This document shows positions 53,555 through 63,953 of a stretch of DNA of 64,000 bases, one piece after another. The translations under genes were made by a program, and so were the position numbers. The stretch comes from Canna indica (taxonomy: Eukaryota > Streptophyta > Magnoliopsida > Zingiberales > Cannaceae), in the NCBI GenBank assembly GCA_034359265.1, contig CP136890.1:89801501-89865500 (forward strand), given 5' to 3'. Under the pieces are notes generated by a model that saw only the letters and a program-made list of their open reading frames with translations, did no database searches and was not told where the DNA came from. Position 1 is the stretch's first letter; every line of letters starts with the position of its first letter.

Positions 53555-53990
53555 AACTTTTCCTAATGTAACATTTTCCCACAAACCAAAGCTAATTTAA
53601 TAGCTAAGGCTTCATTTACTAAGATAGATGGGTTTTTTTGTTAAAATTAGCAGCAACGTATATTAATTCACTTGAACTATTTCTATAAATAGCGACATAT
53701 GCACTGGAATTATCGTCCACGAAAATAGAAGCATCAACATTCCACGTACTTCATAATCTAACACTTAGGTGGAGACCAATTATATCCAATATTGGTTTTA
53801 GGTACAGTTCCCTTAGACTTAGGACTTTTAGCAAAGTATATGGTAGCAGCTATAATTCTAGCAAACATGGACCACACGTTTAGAGTGCTAAAAATGACCT
53901 TATTTCTAGTCAACCACATGGAATAATAGGCGTTAAAACAAAGTGCCACTAAGATTGGACCCGAGTTCATTAAAGGGTCATGAATAATAT
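53555..53990 (-). mobile_element. LINE RNase H relic
   Basis: Minus-strand frames read AYYSMWLTRNKVIF, then NIGYNWSPPK, and after a frame change NVDASIFVDDNSSAYVAIYR and NFNKKTHLS. This is the tail of a plant non-LTR retrotransposon with its RNase H-like NVDAS/WxPP motifs. At least one stop and one frameshift separate the parts. It abuts the right end of H3. Confidence 0.75.
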
Positions 53991-54442
53991 TTATTTACTT
54001 TTATATTATTGTTCTCGTCTGAGATCGAAAATGCTACAAGTCCTCATGGCTCCTCTCTGAACATGGCTCTGGGCGACCTACAAAGACACTCTGACGCTCA
54101 AGTGAAGACAAATTTGAGATGTGTACGTATGGATTTGGATAAGAAGAAGATACATATAGGCACAAGATCTAGTTTAGAAGGCAGGTCATTGATGAAATAT
54201 ATTTGACGTATATTTCTCCTCAATCATCGCAAGCATATGCCTTAAATGATTCGATTGCCGAATTGTGATGTGATTATGTTTGAATTATTTGGGTATATAC
54301 CAAAGACGAAAATGCCATCGAGGCGACTAGGCGCAGCCCTCGTCGGGTCTGACGGGCCAACTTAACACGACCTGTGTCCTTGGGTGACTAAGTCGAGCTA
54401 TGCTTCAAGGGCTTATCAGACGGGCCCGTGGAATTAGTTCAA
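53991..54442. other. Spacer, no gene seen
   Basis: There is a short GC-rich block at 54310-54430. No gene or clear element end was found. Confidence 0.45.
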
Positions 54443-55790
54443 TCCAGGGGGGTGAATAGTATGTTAACTAAACAATTAGTCTAAATTCGATTTTAATCGT
54501 TTTCTTAAACTACTTAGGCAATTTATAATTTGACGACTAAATGCGAAAGCGAGTAATGAAGATAAACAATGAAAGCACAAAGAGAACAATGCTAACACAA
54601 TTATTTATAGTGGTTCGGCCCCAGTGCCTACTCCACTACCTAAGCACTCCGCTTAGGATTTTCAAACTAGTTTAACTAGATTAATTGTGTTTCCCTTACA
54701 ACGAGAACTTTGACCCAAAGAGTCTCGCTCTCAACCTAAGACACTTCCACACCAAGAAGTCTTCGCCTTCTTACCGAGAGTACTCTTCCACCTCAACCTA
54801 AGGGACAACTCAACTAATCCTAGTAAACTATGTTTACACAAGTGACTTTACACCTTCTACACCAAGGATACCACTCAACCACAAGACCTAACACCAGGTC
54901 TTCTACAAATTCAAATACAAAGAAGTAAACAAGAAAATATACAAGTAATGAAGCAAAAAATACAACAATACAAATACTTAGCTCCAACACAATGAATCCT
55001 AGCTCCTCTTGATGTCTTGATGATGAATCAAATCAAACTTGAAGGCAAACTCTAGGAATGAAAGCTCAAACTAGGATTTCTCTAAGAAATGACTCAATGA
55101 AAGCTTAGAATTGATCAATGATGGCTCAATGAAGGTTAAGAGTGATCAAAAAGTTGTTAAGGAAGGTTTAGGCTTGGGGTATTTATAGAGCTAAGAAGAA
55201 ATGGAACGAAACAGCCGGCTCAACGAGCGGAAAACTAGTCGTTTTCGTCGTTCGACCGCTTGCCAATCGATCGTCGGTCGATCGCCCAGCGACAGCTGAC
55301 TCTCTATGAATTAATCGCATTGTTCGGTCGACCGACGGGTCGACCGAATGAGTCGCGACTTCAGCGATCTGCAATTCGATCGACCGATCGGTCGACCGAC
55401 GCACGCGCTGCCAAATTTTCACCTTGATCGGTCAATCGAACGGTCGATCGAAAACTGGACAGACTGGGCAGTCAGCTAGTTTGCTTGGTTTTCTTTACTT
55501 GTTTGGGTTTCGTCTTCGCTAAGTCTACTTATATAATATTTATTAACTTTAAGTTAATAATTTTAAAACATAAATATTATATAAAGATTACCTCCATTTG
55601 GATTCAATAAAAATATCTAAAAAATCAAAATCCTTAAGAATCAAAATCTAATTTTTGGGGTCTAGTACAAATTTCTCGAAAATAGAAATTTTCTAATCTA
55701 CTGGGTTAAATATGAGTATGCTAAAGGCTTCCAAAAATATCTTAAAAATACACCGTTATCTAATTTTGACCCAAGGAATAATTATCGCTA
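54443..55790 (-). mobile_element. SIRE/Maximus-like LTR, second copy, reverse orientation
   Basis: Read on the minus strand it parallels the LTR at 22637: a TATAAATACCCC-type segment (near 55180), then a segment with GGTAGTGGAGTAGGCACTGG and GAACCACTATAAATAA, and an end in CTATTCACCCCCCTGG (plus-strand edge about 54443), the typical SIRE LTR end. Between about 55240 and 55460 it carries the same CGATCGGTCGACCG-type words. The 5' edge is uncertain and no internal genes adjoin, so it is either a solo LTR or a remnant. Confidence 0.65.
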
Positions 55791-56338
55791 TTTTTATGTC
55801 AAGTAAATGTCTAGGTTATATAGCCCTCCAAGGAGCTTCCTAGGCTTAGTGAATTTCAGGGCGATTATGGATTTTCATGATTTGGGGTTCGGGATTGATT
55901 TTTGGATTCTTATGCATTATCATGAGGATTTACAATATAAATTAGACACCATAAACCTAAACTCTAACTTTCCGAAGAATCCGAGCGCCGATGAGCGTCC
56001 TTGCCGATTTCTCTGATTTTTTTTTTTTTTTCGATCGGAGACGTCGTGCACTAACCGATATGGAACCTAAAAAATATTTTTCAATGAGATATTAGTTTCA
56101 TGTTTGTTACCATCAAAATCGAGATTAAGACCAAACTGGAGAATCTTAGGCCAACATTAGTAAGCTCTTCTATGATTTCTTCCATTAGTTTGTTACCATC
56201 ACGTAGTTTTTCTCAGTTAAGTGACCTTATGTAGATCACATTATTTTAAAAAAATCATTCGACTTAGAATTCAAGAGTAATATTACAATATTATGGACAC
56301 CTTTGGGAGTTATTGTTGGGATATTACGTCTCTAAAAG
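55791..56338. other. Intergenic region, no gene seen
   Basis: There is a short frame at 55807-56016 and a T-run at about 56019-56032 followed by CGATCGGAG. No recognisable product. Confidence 0.45.
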
Positions 56339-56650
56339 TAGGAGTGAGCGGGTCCGAATACCTTGTATTTTTCATGATGCCCAAATCCTACCTTGTATAG
56401 GGCCGGTTCTTAGATTTTGGAACTGAATCGTACCATCTTGGAACCTAAAACCAGACCCTATCCGGAATCACAAGCTTCGGTTTCGGTTCCAGGTACCCTG
56501 TTGGAACTTGTTCATTTACTGAATATGTTCCAGAATAGGTTCCAACAAGTTCCAATACAAGTTCTAGAACGGATTCCAAAATAGATTCTGACTAGTGACT
56601 ATCGGTTTCGGTTCCGGGTATCCGATTTATTGGACCCGGAATCAGAACTG
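56339..56650. mobile_element. Partial hAT-type element related to the one at 17318
   Basis: It starts TAGGAGTGAGCGGGTCC, then follows the reverse complement of the 17318 element through ACCTTGTATTTTTCATGATG and a shorter GGTTCCAACAAGTTCC repeat part. The right end is not recognisable, so the copy is truncated or diverged. Confidence 0.65.
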
Positions 56651-57439
56651 ATTTTAATCGATTACTTAATTTTTGGTAGATAATTAACGATTGATAAACA
56701 TTTTATTTGTGTATTAAATGACATGCAGATTAATATTCGAATTAGTAATGATATGATTTGGTAGATAAATGATGCGTATAATATATTAGTTGAAGATAAA
56801 AATTATAATATAATTTTTTTTACCAAAATAATAATATAATTCACATATGACCACTTAACGAGAAAAAACACATGGAGGGTAACAAACTAGCAAAAGAAAA
56901 AAGAAGAAAAAGCAGTTTTACCTATATAATATTAGGCGTAGAACTTTGTTTTCATGTGACCGCTATAACTCATATGATAATGTTTTGATTTTTTTTTTAA
57001 AAATGTTTGACATAATATTAATTTTTAATACCTACATGTACTGCGCAACCATCTTATTATGCAACATTTGAGTTTCTAAAATTGTTTTGTGCATTTTTAT
57101 TAATTTTTTTATTTTTATGATAAAGTTATCCTTTATTTTTTTAATTATTTATATATAATAGTATATATATAAATAATTATATAATCAAATATTTCACGAC
57201 TAAAAATATAGTAATAACCAAACTAATAAAACAAATATCACTCTATCCCATTTGAAGTCCCAATATTTTATATCATAATACAATTAACCATGAACCCAAG
57301 TTTAGAATATATATACAATGAAATATAAATATTTCAATCAAAAAAATGTTGTAGGCTGAGTTGCGTGTACGTAATTATGTGAAAATAGTGATGTGGTACA
57401 TGTAATTCTTAAACTCATCATATTAATAACACGTGTAAT
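56651..57439. other. AT-rich spacer, no gene seen
   Basis: Long A/T tracts only. Nothing recognisable. Confidence 0.5.
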
Positions 57440-58624
57440 TAGGATTGTTCATTGGGTTAGATATATTCAATGAACTTGAGAACCCAACCTGACCCAAATA
57501 GCTCGAGTTAGATCGAGTCGGATAATTAATCGGGTGTGTTCGAGTAAAACTCGACTAAACCCTATCATATTAATTTGGGTTGGGTAGATTTGGAACACGA
57601 TGATCTGATACCTAGTTTGATGATACGACTATTTGTGTCTGGTATACTTTTTAAAAATCACTAATCAGACTTATTAATCACCAACCAATTGGATTGGACT
57701 TTGTAATGTATTTTGTTGAATATATATTATAACTATTTAGATTGGACTTTGGACATACATGAAATTTGGTATTTGAAGTTTGATTGCAATGCACTTGTAA
57801 TTTTGATATAAGATATTAAATTTATTATTATTTAGTTTCATTTCCTTAATATTGAGTTTATTGGATTTTAACGGGTACCGAAGTACTCGATTTGAATCAC
57901 CCAACCTAGTTTAGTTTGGGTAGTTGGAGTTGGTTTGTGTCGGGTTTGAGAATTGAAAAGTACTAAACCCGACCCAATCCAACCTAATTACTAGGGGTGT
58001 CCAATCGATTTAAACTGAATTGAATTGACATAAATCGAACCAAATCGATTTTTTTAAATGAAAAATCTAAATCGAAAATCGAACAAAATATGAGATGAAT
58101 TGAATCAGACCTGACTGACTATTTTTAGTTCGGTTTGTAACTGAACATCAAGCGATAGAGAAGAAATTAATAGATTTGATTGTTTTATAGAAAGATAAAA
58201 AATTAATAGATTTGACTATTTTATAGAAATAGAATCTAGAAAGAGAATAAACATAGAAGACATGCACTGGGTTGTTTTAGCCCATTTAAATGTAAAAAAC
58301 CAACATTCAATCAATAATAAGTCATCAAGTTCACAGGAAACACACACATAGTACATTTTTTAAATTTTTATATATTTTGATTTTCGGTTCGGTTCGGTCT
58401 CCAAACTTTGAGAACCGAAGATGAATTGATTATTTCTTATTCAGTTTCGTTTTAATTTCGAACTGAACCTACCAGGGGCCAAACCGAATCGGGCCGACAA
58501 CTTTGGTTCGATTTTTTCGGTTCAAATCGACGTGACTCGAATAGTGGACACCCTTATCGATTACTTTTAATTGGGTTTGGTCAATTTTTTTCTCTAAATT
58601 TGATTTGACATGTGAACAACCCTA
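57440..58624. mobile_element. Outer hAT-type element with perfect 8-bp target duplication
   Basis: The ends are TAGGATTGTTCATTGG and GTGAACAACCCTA, an imperfect inverted repeat. Identical 8-mers CGTGTAAT flank it (57432-57439 and 58625-58632). Words for GGGTTGGGT and AACCCGACC recur. A second hAT-type element is inserted inside it at 57992. Without the insert it would be about 620 bp. No coding capacity. Confidence 0.88.
57992..58556. mobile_element. Inner hAT-type element (565 bp) nested in the outer one
   Basis: The ends are TAGGGGTGTCCAATCG and TAGTGGACACCCTTA, an inverted repeat. Flanking 8-mers CTAATTAC and TCGATTAC agree at 5 of 8. The interior is rich in AATCGA/TCGATT and GGTTCGGTTCGGT words, like the element at 20555. 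No coding capacity. Confidence 0.75.
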
Positions 58625-59169
58625 CGTGTAATTATCGATCCCCGAGTAGATGGGATATGAGTAAATTTACCCTTGAAGAAAGATTTATGTTATTCTTTTG
58701 GTTCTCTCATGTGATAAAATAGTTTAATACTTTTATGGTGCCAAAATTAATCTCGGGTTGATATTTATTTTAGTGATGAGGAGGTCCAAGAATCTCCAAA
58801 GAAAAAATACGGAATTGATTATGACATAAATATTTTTAAAAAAAGAAAACCAAATTTCTTTTTTGTAAAACATAACCATGTACTCTTATATAGTAACCAG
58901 TCGAGAACCCGCGTGTTGCGCAAATATATTTAAATAACTATAATTTTAATAAAATAATAAAAAAGTAGTGATAAGAAAAGCTAGATTGATGACATTAACA
59001 TGAATTAATATACAAAAGCAAATATGTTTGATAGCGAACCTGTAAAATTGAGAATTTGAACATATATATTACTGCTAGTTGTCTATTATACCATATAAAA
59101 ACTTCAAATATTCCCATATACATGACAATTGTCCAAGGTTTAAGGAAAGTTAATTTTGTTTGATAACTC
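58625..59169. other. Spacer, no gene seen
   Basis: AT-rich, with no recognisable product or element end. The last part may be the 3' flank of the RPA1-like pseudogene. Confidence 0.45.
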
Positions 59170-60785
59170 CTAAATATCATCATCTTCATTTTCTTTATTC
59201 TCATATATCATAGTAATTTTCTTTTTTTCGAGACTTCTTTCTAATTTTTTTGTAACATGAACTTCATCTTAAGATTTATCTTCAACTTCTTGTTGTGATT
59301 CATCGGCCAATCCTATCTTCATTTTGAGTTTTTTTATTTTTCCGTTAAAAAAAAAGAGAATAAAGAAGTTATACAATATAAAATATAAAGTAAAGGTATA
59401 TAAAAAGATTAATTTATACATCGTTACCTGCTTTGTTGGACCGTTGATGTTTTGAAAATTTGGATCAACCTTTATATCATTTTATCGTATGCCTTCAACA
59501 TGATCATTAACCTTTAAAACATTGAATTTTTTTTTTTTGTTTGAAATTATAATTAGTAATCTTGATTGTAAATAAAAACTCTTTATCACAAAGAGCTTCT
59601 ATTTTATTTGGAATCTTTTTCGTGTCATTACTATTTAAAGAAAGTAAGTCTTCGGCTGATATGTGCAGTAGTCTTTCGCTTTCATTGTCTAGAACTACAA
59701 ATGTGGCTTCAGAATCTTCATCAACAACATACAGTTCAATTCTGTACCTACATCATACTTCACATAATAATATATAAAACATGAATAATAACTTAAATAA
59801 ATTGAAGTAAATAAAGTTAATCATATATACCTTGCAATCGAGGAACTTGAATTTTCTTTGCAACCATTGCATAAAAAATTATCATTTTTTTTTCATAATT
59901 TTTTTTTTTGCATTTTTGGCAACCTACGTAGCACCATCCAAATTTATTTTCGATATACATCACTTTTGCTACGATTGTGAAAGTTGTTTCCTGAATCGGG
60001 TAGTACAAAGAGATATAAATTATAAATTAAAAAAATATATCATATATTAATAGGTAGATGTCTCGCCTCGATCAAAATAATTAAAGGACTTCATTTGAAT
60101 TATTTCACGAAGTCTTTTCCTTGGTGGATTGCAATTGATTTTTGACATTGAACTTTGTTTCACCATCAAATCATCAACCGTTGGATTATCATAACTTTGA
60201 CTAAGAAAAATTTAATAATAATGTTAGAAACAATATAAAATGAATGCAAAGATGTAGGATAATATAAAGTTCAAATAATCTTTTAAAATTTTACATATAA
60301 AAAATATATGTATTGATTACCTGAGTGTGTTTTTGGTGTTTTCAACGCCTTCAATATTTATATATATTTTTGTTGAACGGGTTGTTGGTTTTTGATAGAT
60401 AAGTTTTTCTTGAGAATTATAATCAATTAAAAACACCATCAATATAATAAAGTTTAACAAATATATTTGCACGAAAGAAAAATAAAATATTACTTAAGAA
60501 ATTTTTGACAACTAATCCCGTAAAGAATATTATAAATGGTCATGTCTGATGCTTTTGTAAAGAGTCGTCGAACTTTTGAACATTTGTTGACCATAGTGTG
60601 ACTTTCATTATTTCATTTCAAAAAAATATATAATTAGTTACAATAAAATAGAAAAAAATGATAAATTTTGTTTAAAAGAATTCTTACTCAGATAGCATTA
60701 ACTCAATGTCACGTTTCGTAACAAAGTTAGTTTTGCATTTTTACTTCCTGTATAGGATTGATTGTTATTAAACGTCCAAAAATAT
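59170..60785 (-). pseudogene. Replication protein A 70-kDa subunit (RPA1)-like gene remnant
   Basis: Minus-strand exon-like pieces follow RPA1 order. They are 60785-60688 (ADIFGRLITINPIQEVKMQ, then TKRDIELMLSE), 60602-60496 (VTLWSTNVQKFDDSLQKH, stop, FFTGLVVKNFL), about 60410-60321 (TRSTKIYINIEGVENTKN), 60200-60060, 59990-59831 (FGWCYVGCQKCKKKN, the zinc-ribbon start of DNA-binding domain C) and 59747 to about 59510 (RIELYVVDEDSEATFVVLD, EFLFTIKITNYNF). The pattern is DBD-B then DBD-C of a single-stranded-DNA-binding RPA1. A frameshift after KMQN, an in-frame stop in DBD-B, and doubtful splice sites at several exons mark it as decayed. The N-terminal exons are missing on this side of the CACTA end at 60852. 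RPA1-like copies in plants are often spread by Helitrons, but I see no Helitron termini. Confidence 0.75.
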
Positions 60786-60877
60786 CTGCAATGGATAAGA
60801 ATAAATTAGATATTTTCATTGTAAAACTATAATGTGAATTTGTTATATAATCACTACAAAAAAATAGGGTATCACCA

Positions 60878-61250
60878 ACGGACAAAATCTGTTGGTAATA
60901 CTCAAAAATCCGTTGGTAATATATTACCAATGGATTATCGGTTGGTAAATACGTCGGTGGTGACCATGCTAGGTATTACCAACGGATATTATTATATTCG
61001 TTGGTAACACCAACGGTAATTAATGTCCGTTGGTAACACCAACGAAAAATATTATGCGTTGGTAACACCAACGGATCACTATTCGTTGGTGTCACCAACG
61101 GATCATACTATGTTGGTATTACCAACGGAGATAATATCCGTTGGGAATACCAACAGATATCATCTTGTTTACGCTGACATATTCAACAAAGGTATCCGTT
61201 GGTATTACCAACTGACATTCGTTGGTATTACCAACAGAAACATTTGTTGC
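60878..61250. repeat. CACTA subterminal array of GTTGGTNNNACCAAC palindromes
   Basis: About eight palindromic sites with core GTTGGT-N3-ACCAAC, often within TCCGTTGGTNNNACCAACGGA, plus single half-sites, are spaced about 25-45 bases apart. Subterminal repeats are known transposase-binding sites in En/Spm elements. The array also makes a chance 76-codon open frame (61023-61253) that is not a gene. Confidence 0.85.
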
Positions 61251-61544
61251 TAATACATTTTAATTAAAATGCTCATACCCATATGAATTTTCATTTTTCT
61301 GTATACAACCTATAATCACACATCAAATTTTTTATTTACCCAATCACAAATATATATACAAGTCAAGAAAAAAAATTCATATTTCATAACCAAATAATAG
61401 TGTCATTTTCATAACCAAAACCAAACATCTACAATCGAGTATATTATCAAACAAATACAAACATTACTAAGTCAAATTTTCCCTAACATTAACCGAATTG
61501 TGTAGTGCAAAATCACAACCAAATACAAATCTTAACCAACATCA

Positions 61545-62565
61545 TAACCCAGATGGAGGTGGAGGTGGAGGTGCAGTGGAAGCTGAAGGTGAATATGTTG
61601 ATTGGAAAGAGTTGATTGGAAAGCCGAGTTGTGTTAACATCAACCGAACTTGAGCTTCCACTTGTGCTTGTACTTGCGACTGCACTTGTGATTGTTGTGA
61701 TTGCATTGATGCTTCCAATTCAGTAATATACTATCGCATGGATGTCATCTCAGTCTGCATCGCATTCCACTCATTCATTCGACCATGGCCCGATGTACTA
61801 GATTCTGCTGAGCTAGAACTCCCCATAATGGATTTAACATTCTCTCGACATCCAAAACCGTAAACTCGATTATGAGATGGATGTCCAGAGGCATTAATCC
61901 ATTCTTCTGGATCTAAAATGGGTTGTGATGCTACATCTGTACCATACTTTTCTATGATCGATACCTCATAAGCCTCCTGCACAATGTTTTATAAAAATAG
62001 TTAATTACGATATTTTAAAAAGAAGCAACAAATAAAATAAATACATACCGCAACACTCTGCGATTTGTTGTCGATATAGTCACCCTCACCACTATTACGC
62101 TTATGAGTATGCTTAAACAACTCAAGATGGGTTGGGGGTCGGTTCAACTTTTCTTCCTACAAAAAATGACAAATAATATTTAATTAATAATATTTTAAAA
62201 AACATATAGGATAACAAATTCTATTAGTATCATACCAATTTTCTTCGATGAGCCACAAATGAAATAGATCCACCTGTATGTCGTGTGACATCACTATCTA
62301 CCTCTTTCTTACGATTTTGACGAGCAACTTCGGATTTTCTCCTCCACTTCTCCGTGACCCAATGCTCACTAATTAGTTGATTCCACACATCTGGAGATAT
62401 CCATGGAGGGCCAAATCCATTAGTTCGACTAATATCATCAGTATTGGCCTTTCTTTTCGCATAATTCCTTGCATCAGACATATTGTCAGAAAAGCGTCGA
62501 CAAGTTGTTCTATCCCATATTTCATGAACCTCGCTTGTCCTAGATGGATCCCAACGATAGACTGT
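61545..62565 (-). pseudogene. Ptta/En/Spm-type plant transposase, C-terminal exons, damaged
   Basis: Three exons are readable, right to left. Exon 62565-62236 includes VHEIWDRTTCRRFSDNMSDA and FGPPWISPDVWNQLISEHW. Exon 62156-62049 reads EEKLNRPPTHLELFKHTHKR, then DYIDNKSQSV. Exon 61976 leftwards reads EAYEVSIIEKYGTDVASQ, then YGFGCRENVKSIMG and a Gln/Ala/Val-rich tail with a Pro run (PPPPPP near 61555). These are the hallmarks of the Transposase_24 / Ptta_En_Spm family. Splice sites at the first two junctions look canonical. An in-frame stop at 61728-61730, after EMTSMR, separates the coiled-coil-like tail (YITELEASMQSQQ), so this copy is probably inactive or ends early. N-terminal exons were not found to the right. 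Confidence 0.8.
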
Positions 62566-62639
62566 CTGAAAAAAGACAAATATGTTAATGAAATGATAGT
62601 TGACAATATTCTTAAAAAGTACCAATTTGATGCAATTAT

Positions 62640-62905
62640 ATGATCACACAATCAATCATGGCATATGCAGGTTTCATGCAGCCAATCTTCTATTACTTCA
62701 GCTAAATCTTTTGTGTACCAATAACATGATGAGTATGGGTTTGATGCAATTATATCATCTATTACTTTAGCTAAATCTTCTATTACTTCAGCTAAATCTT
62801 CTATTACTTCAGCCAACCTTCTATTGTTACACAATCAATAATTTGATGCAATTATATGATCACACAATCAATCATGGCATATGCAGGTTTGATGCAATAA
62901 TATCA
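62640..62905 (+). repeat. Direct and tandem repeats right of the transposase exons
   Basis: A 36-base segment starting TATGATCACACAATCAATCA occurs at about 62639 and again at about 62855. Between them a 20-mer CTTCTATTACTTCAGCTAAA is repeated (near 62688, 62787 and 62808, with variants). No coding content. Confidence 0.75.
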
Positions 62906-63496
62906 TCATATGCAGTTATGGCTAAAACTTACTAAGAAGCTTTCTTATGTACCAATAACATTATGAGTATGGGTCAAAAACTGTTGTAATATGAGTAGAT
63001 GTCTATCACACAACCAATCACACAACCAATCAGTAAGTCATGTGGAGCAGTGACCCATAAGGCTATAAATTCAAGTGCTGGGTTGGACATGCCGTGGATA
63101 AGCAGTAATAACTATAGATATAAATGACTTCAGGAGGCAAATCATCAACATAATGATTTCTATCTTTGAGTCTGCCTAAGGAATATCTTGAGAATGAACT
63201 AAATGGAATGATCCTTGATTCCTATCAAATACTTTTTTTCTCTATTGTTGTTGTTCTCTCATGAGAGGTGATGGTTCTCTTTTAATTCCTTGTGCAAGCA
63301 ACGGATAACAATAGATTGTTTATAATAAACAAAGGTATTAGAACATGCCATGGTATTAGAACAGCTTATGGGCAGCAGAACATTATTTCTTTGTCTAATG
63401 ACTTTGTGCCAAAGAGAAAACATCTAGATAAGTAAAGCTAAAAAGCACCACAGGGATGAGCTAAATAAGTTGCACGTCCACAGGGATGAGCTAAAT
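62906..63496. other. No gene seen
   Basis: Mixed-composition sequence without a recognisable product. It may be internal to the CACTA element or flanking DNA. Confidence 0.4.
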
Positions 63497-63953
63497 ACTT
63501 GCTATTCCCTAGTTACTTTATTTTCTTAGAATTTGGACAGCTAGTCATTCCTATATCAGTCAATATCAGTATCAGGATAAGCTGGAGCTTCTTCCTATTC
63601 AGTATCCTGATACTGATATCCACATGAGCTTCTTCCTTCCTTTTTGATAAGCTAGTGCAACTTTATTTAAGATCGTTGTAGATGTGGTCTTTAGAGTTTA
63701 GAGTTTAGATCGTTGTATTGCAACTTGATAAGCTAGGCTATGGTATTAGAACAGCTTAGGGGCAGCATACTTGTTATGAGCAGGCCAAATAGATGTTAAT
63801 GGTATTAGAATATGTCACATACTTGCTATTCCCTAGTTACTTTATTTTCTTAGAATTTAGACAGCTAATCATTCCTATATCAGTCATGATACTGATCAGG
63901 ATAAGCTGGAGCTTCTTCCTATTCAGTATCCTGATACTGATATCCACATGAGC
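63497..63953 (+). repeat. Direct repeat, two copies of about 133 bp, 324 bp apart
   Basis: Copies at 63497-63629 and 63821-63953 run from ACTTGCTATTCCCTAGTTAC to ATATCCACATGAGC. In the first copy, 63564-63579 (TATCAGTATCAGGATA) and 63603-63618 (TATCCTGATACTGATA) are perfect inverted repeats able to form a 16-bp stem. The window ends in further TATCAGTCATGATACT words, so the array probably continues. Confidence 0.8.

Larger units (their letters stand above)
60852..62600 (-). mobile_element. CACTA (En/Spm) transposon end with transposase remnant
   Basis: The terminus CACTACAAAAAAATAGG at 60852 is the classic CACTA inverted-repeat start. It is followed by a subterminal repeat array (60878-61250) and, further in, minus-strand exons of a plant Ptta/En/Spm transposase. 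The transposase direction implies this is the element's 3' end, with the rest to the right. I found no matching TTTTTTTGTAGTG end before 64000, so the element either continues past the window or is truncated; the right limit given is only the last recognised exon. Confidence 0.85.

Noticed and set aside
60878..61250. Possible CRISPR-like array
   Set aside because: Units are palindromic, degenerate and unevenly spaced, and this is a plant nuclear CACTA element; no CRISPR features.
61023..61253. 76-codon frame rich in VSPTDH-like words
   Set aside because: It translates the CACTA palindromic repeat array; no start context or domain.
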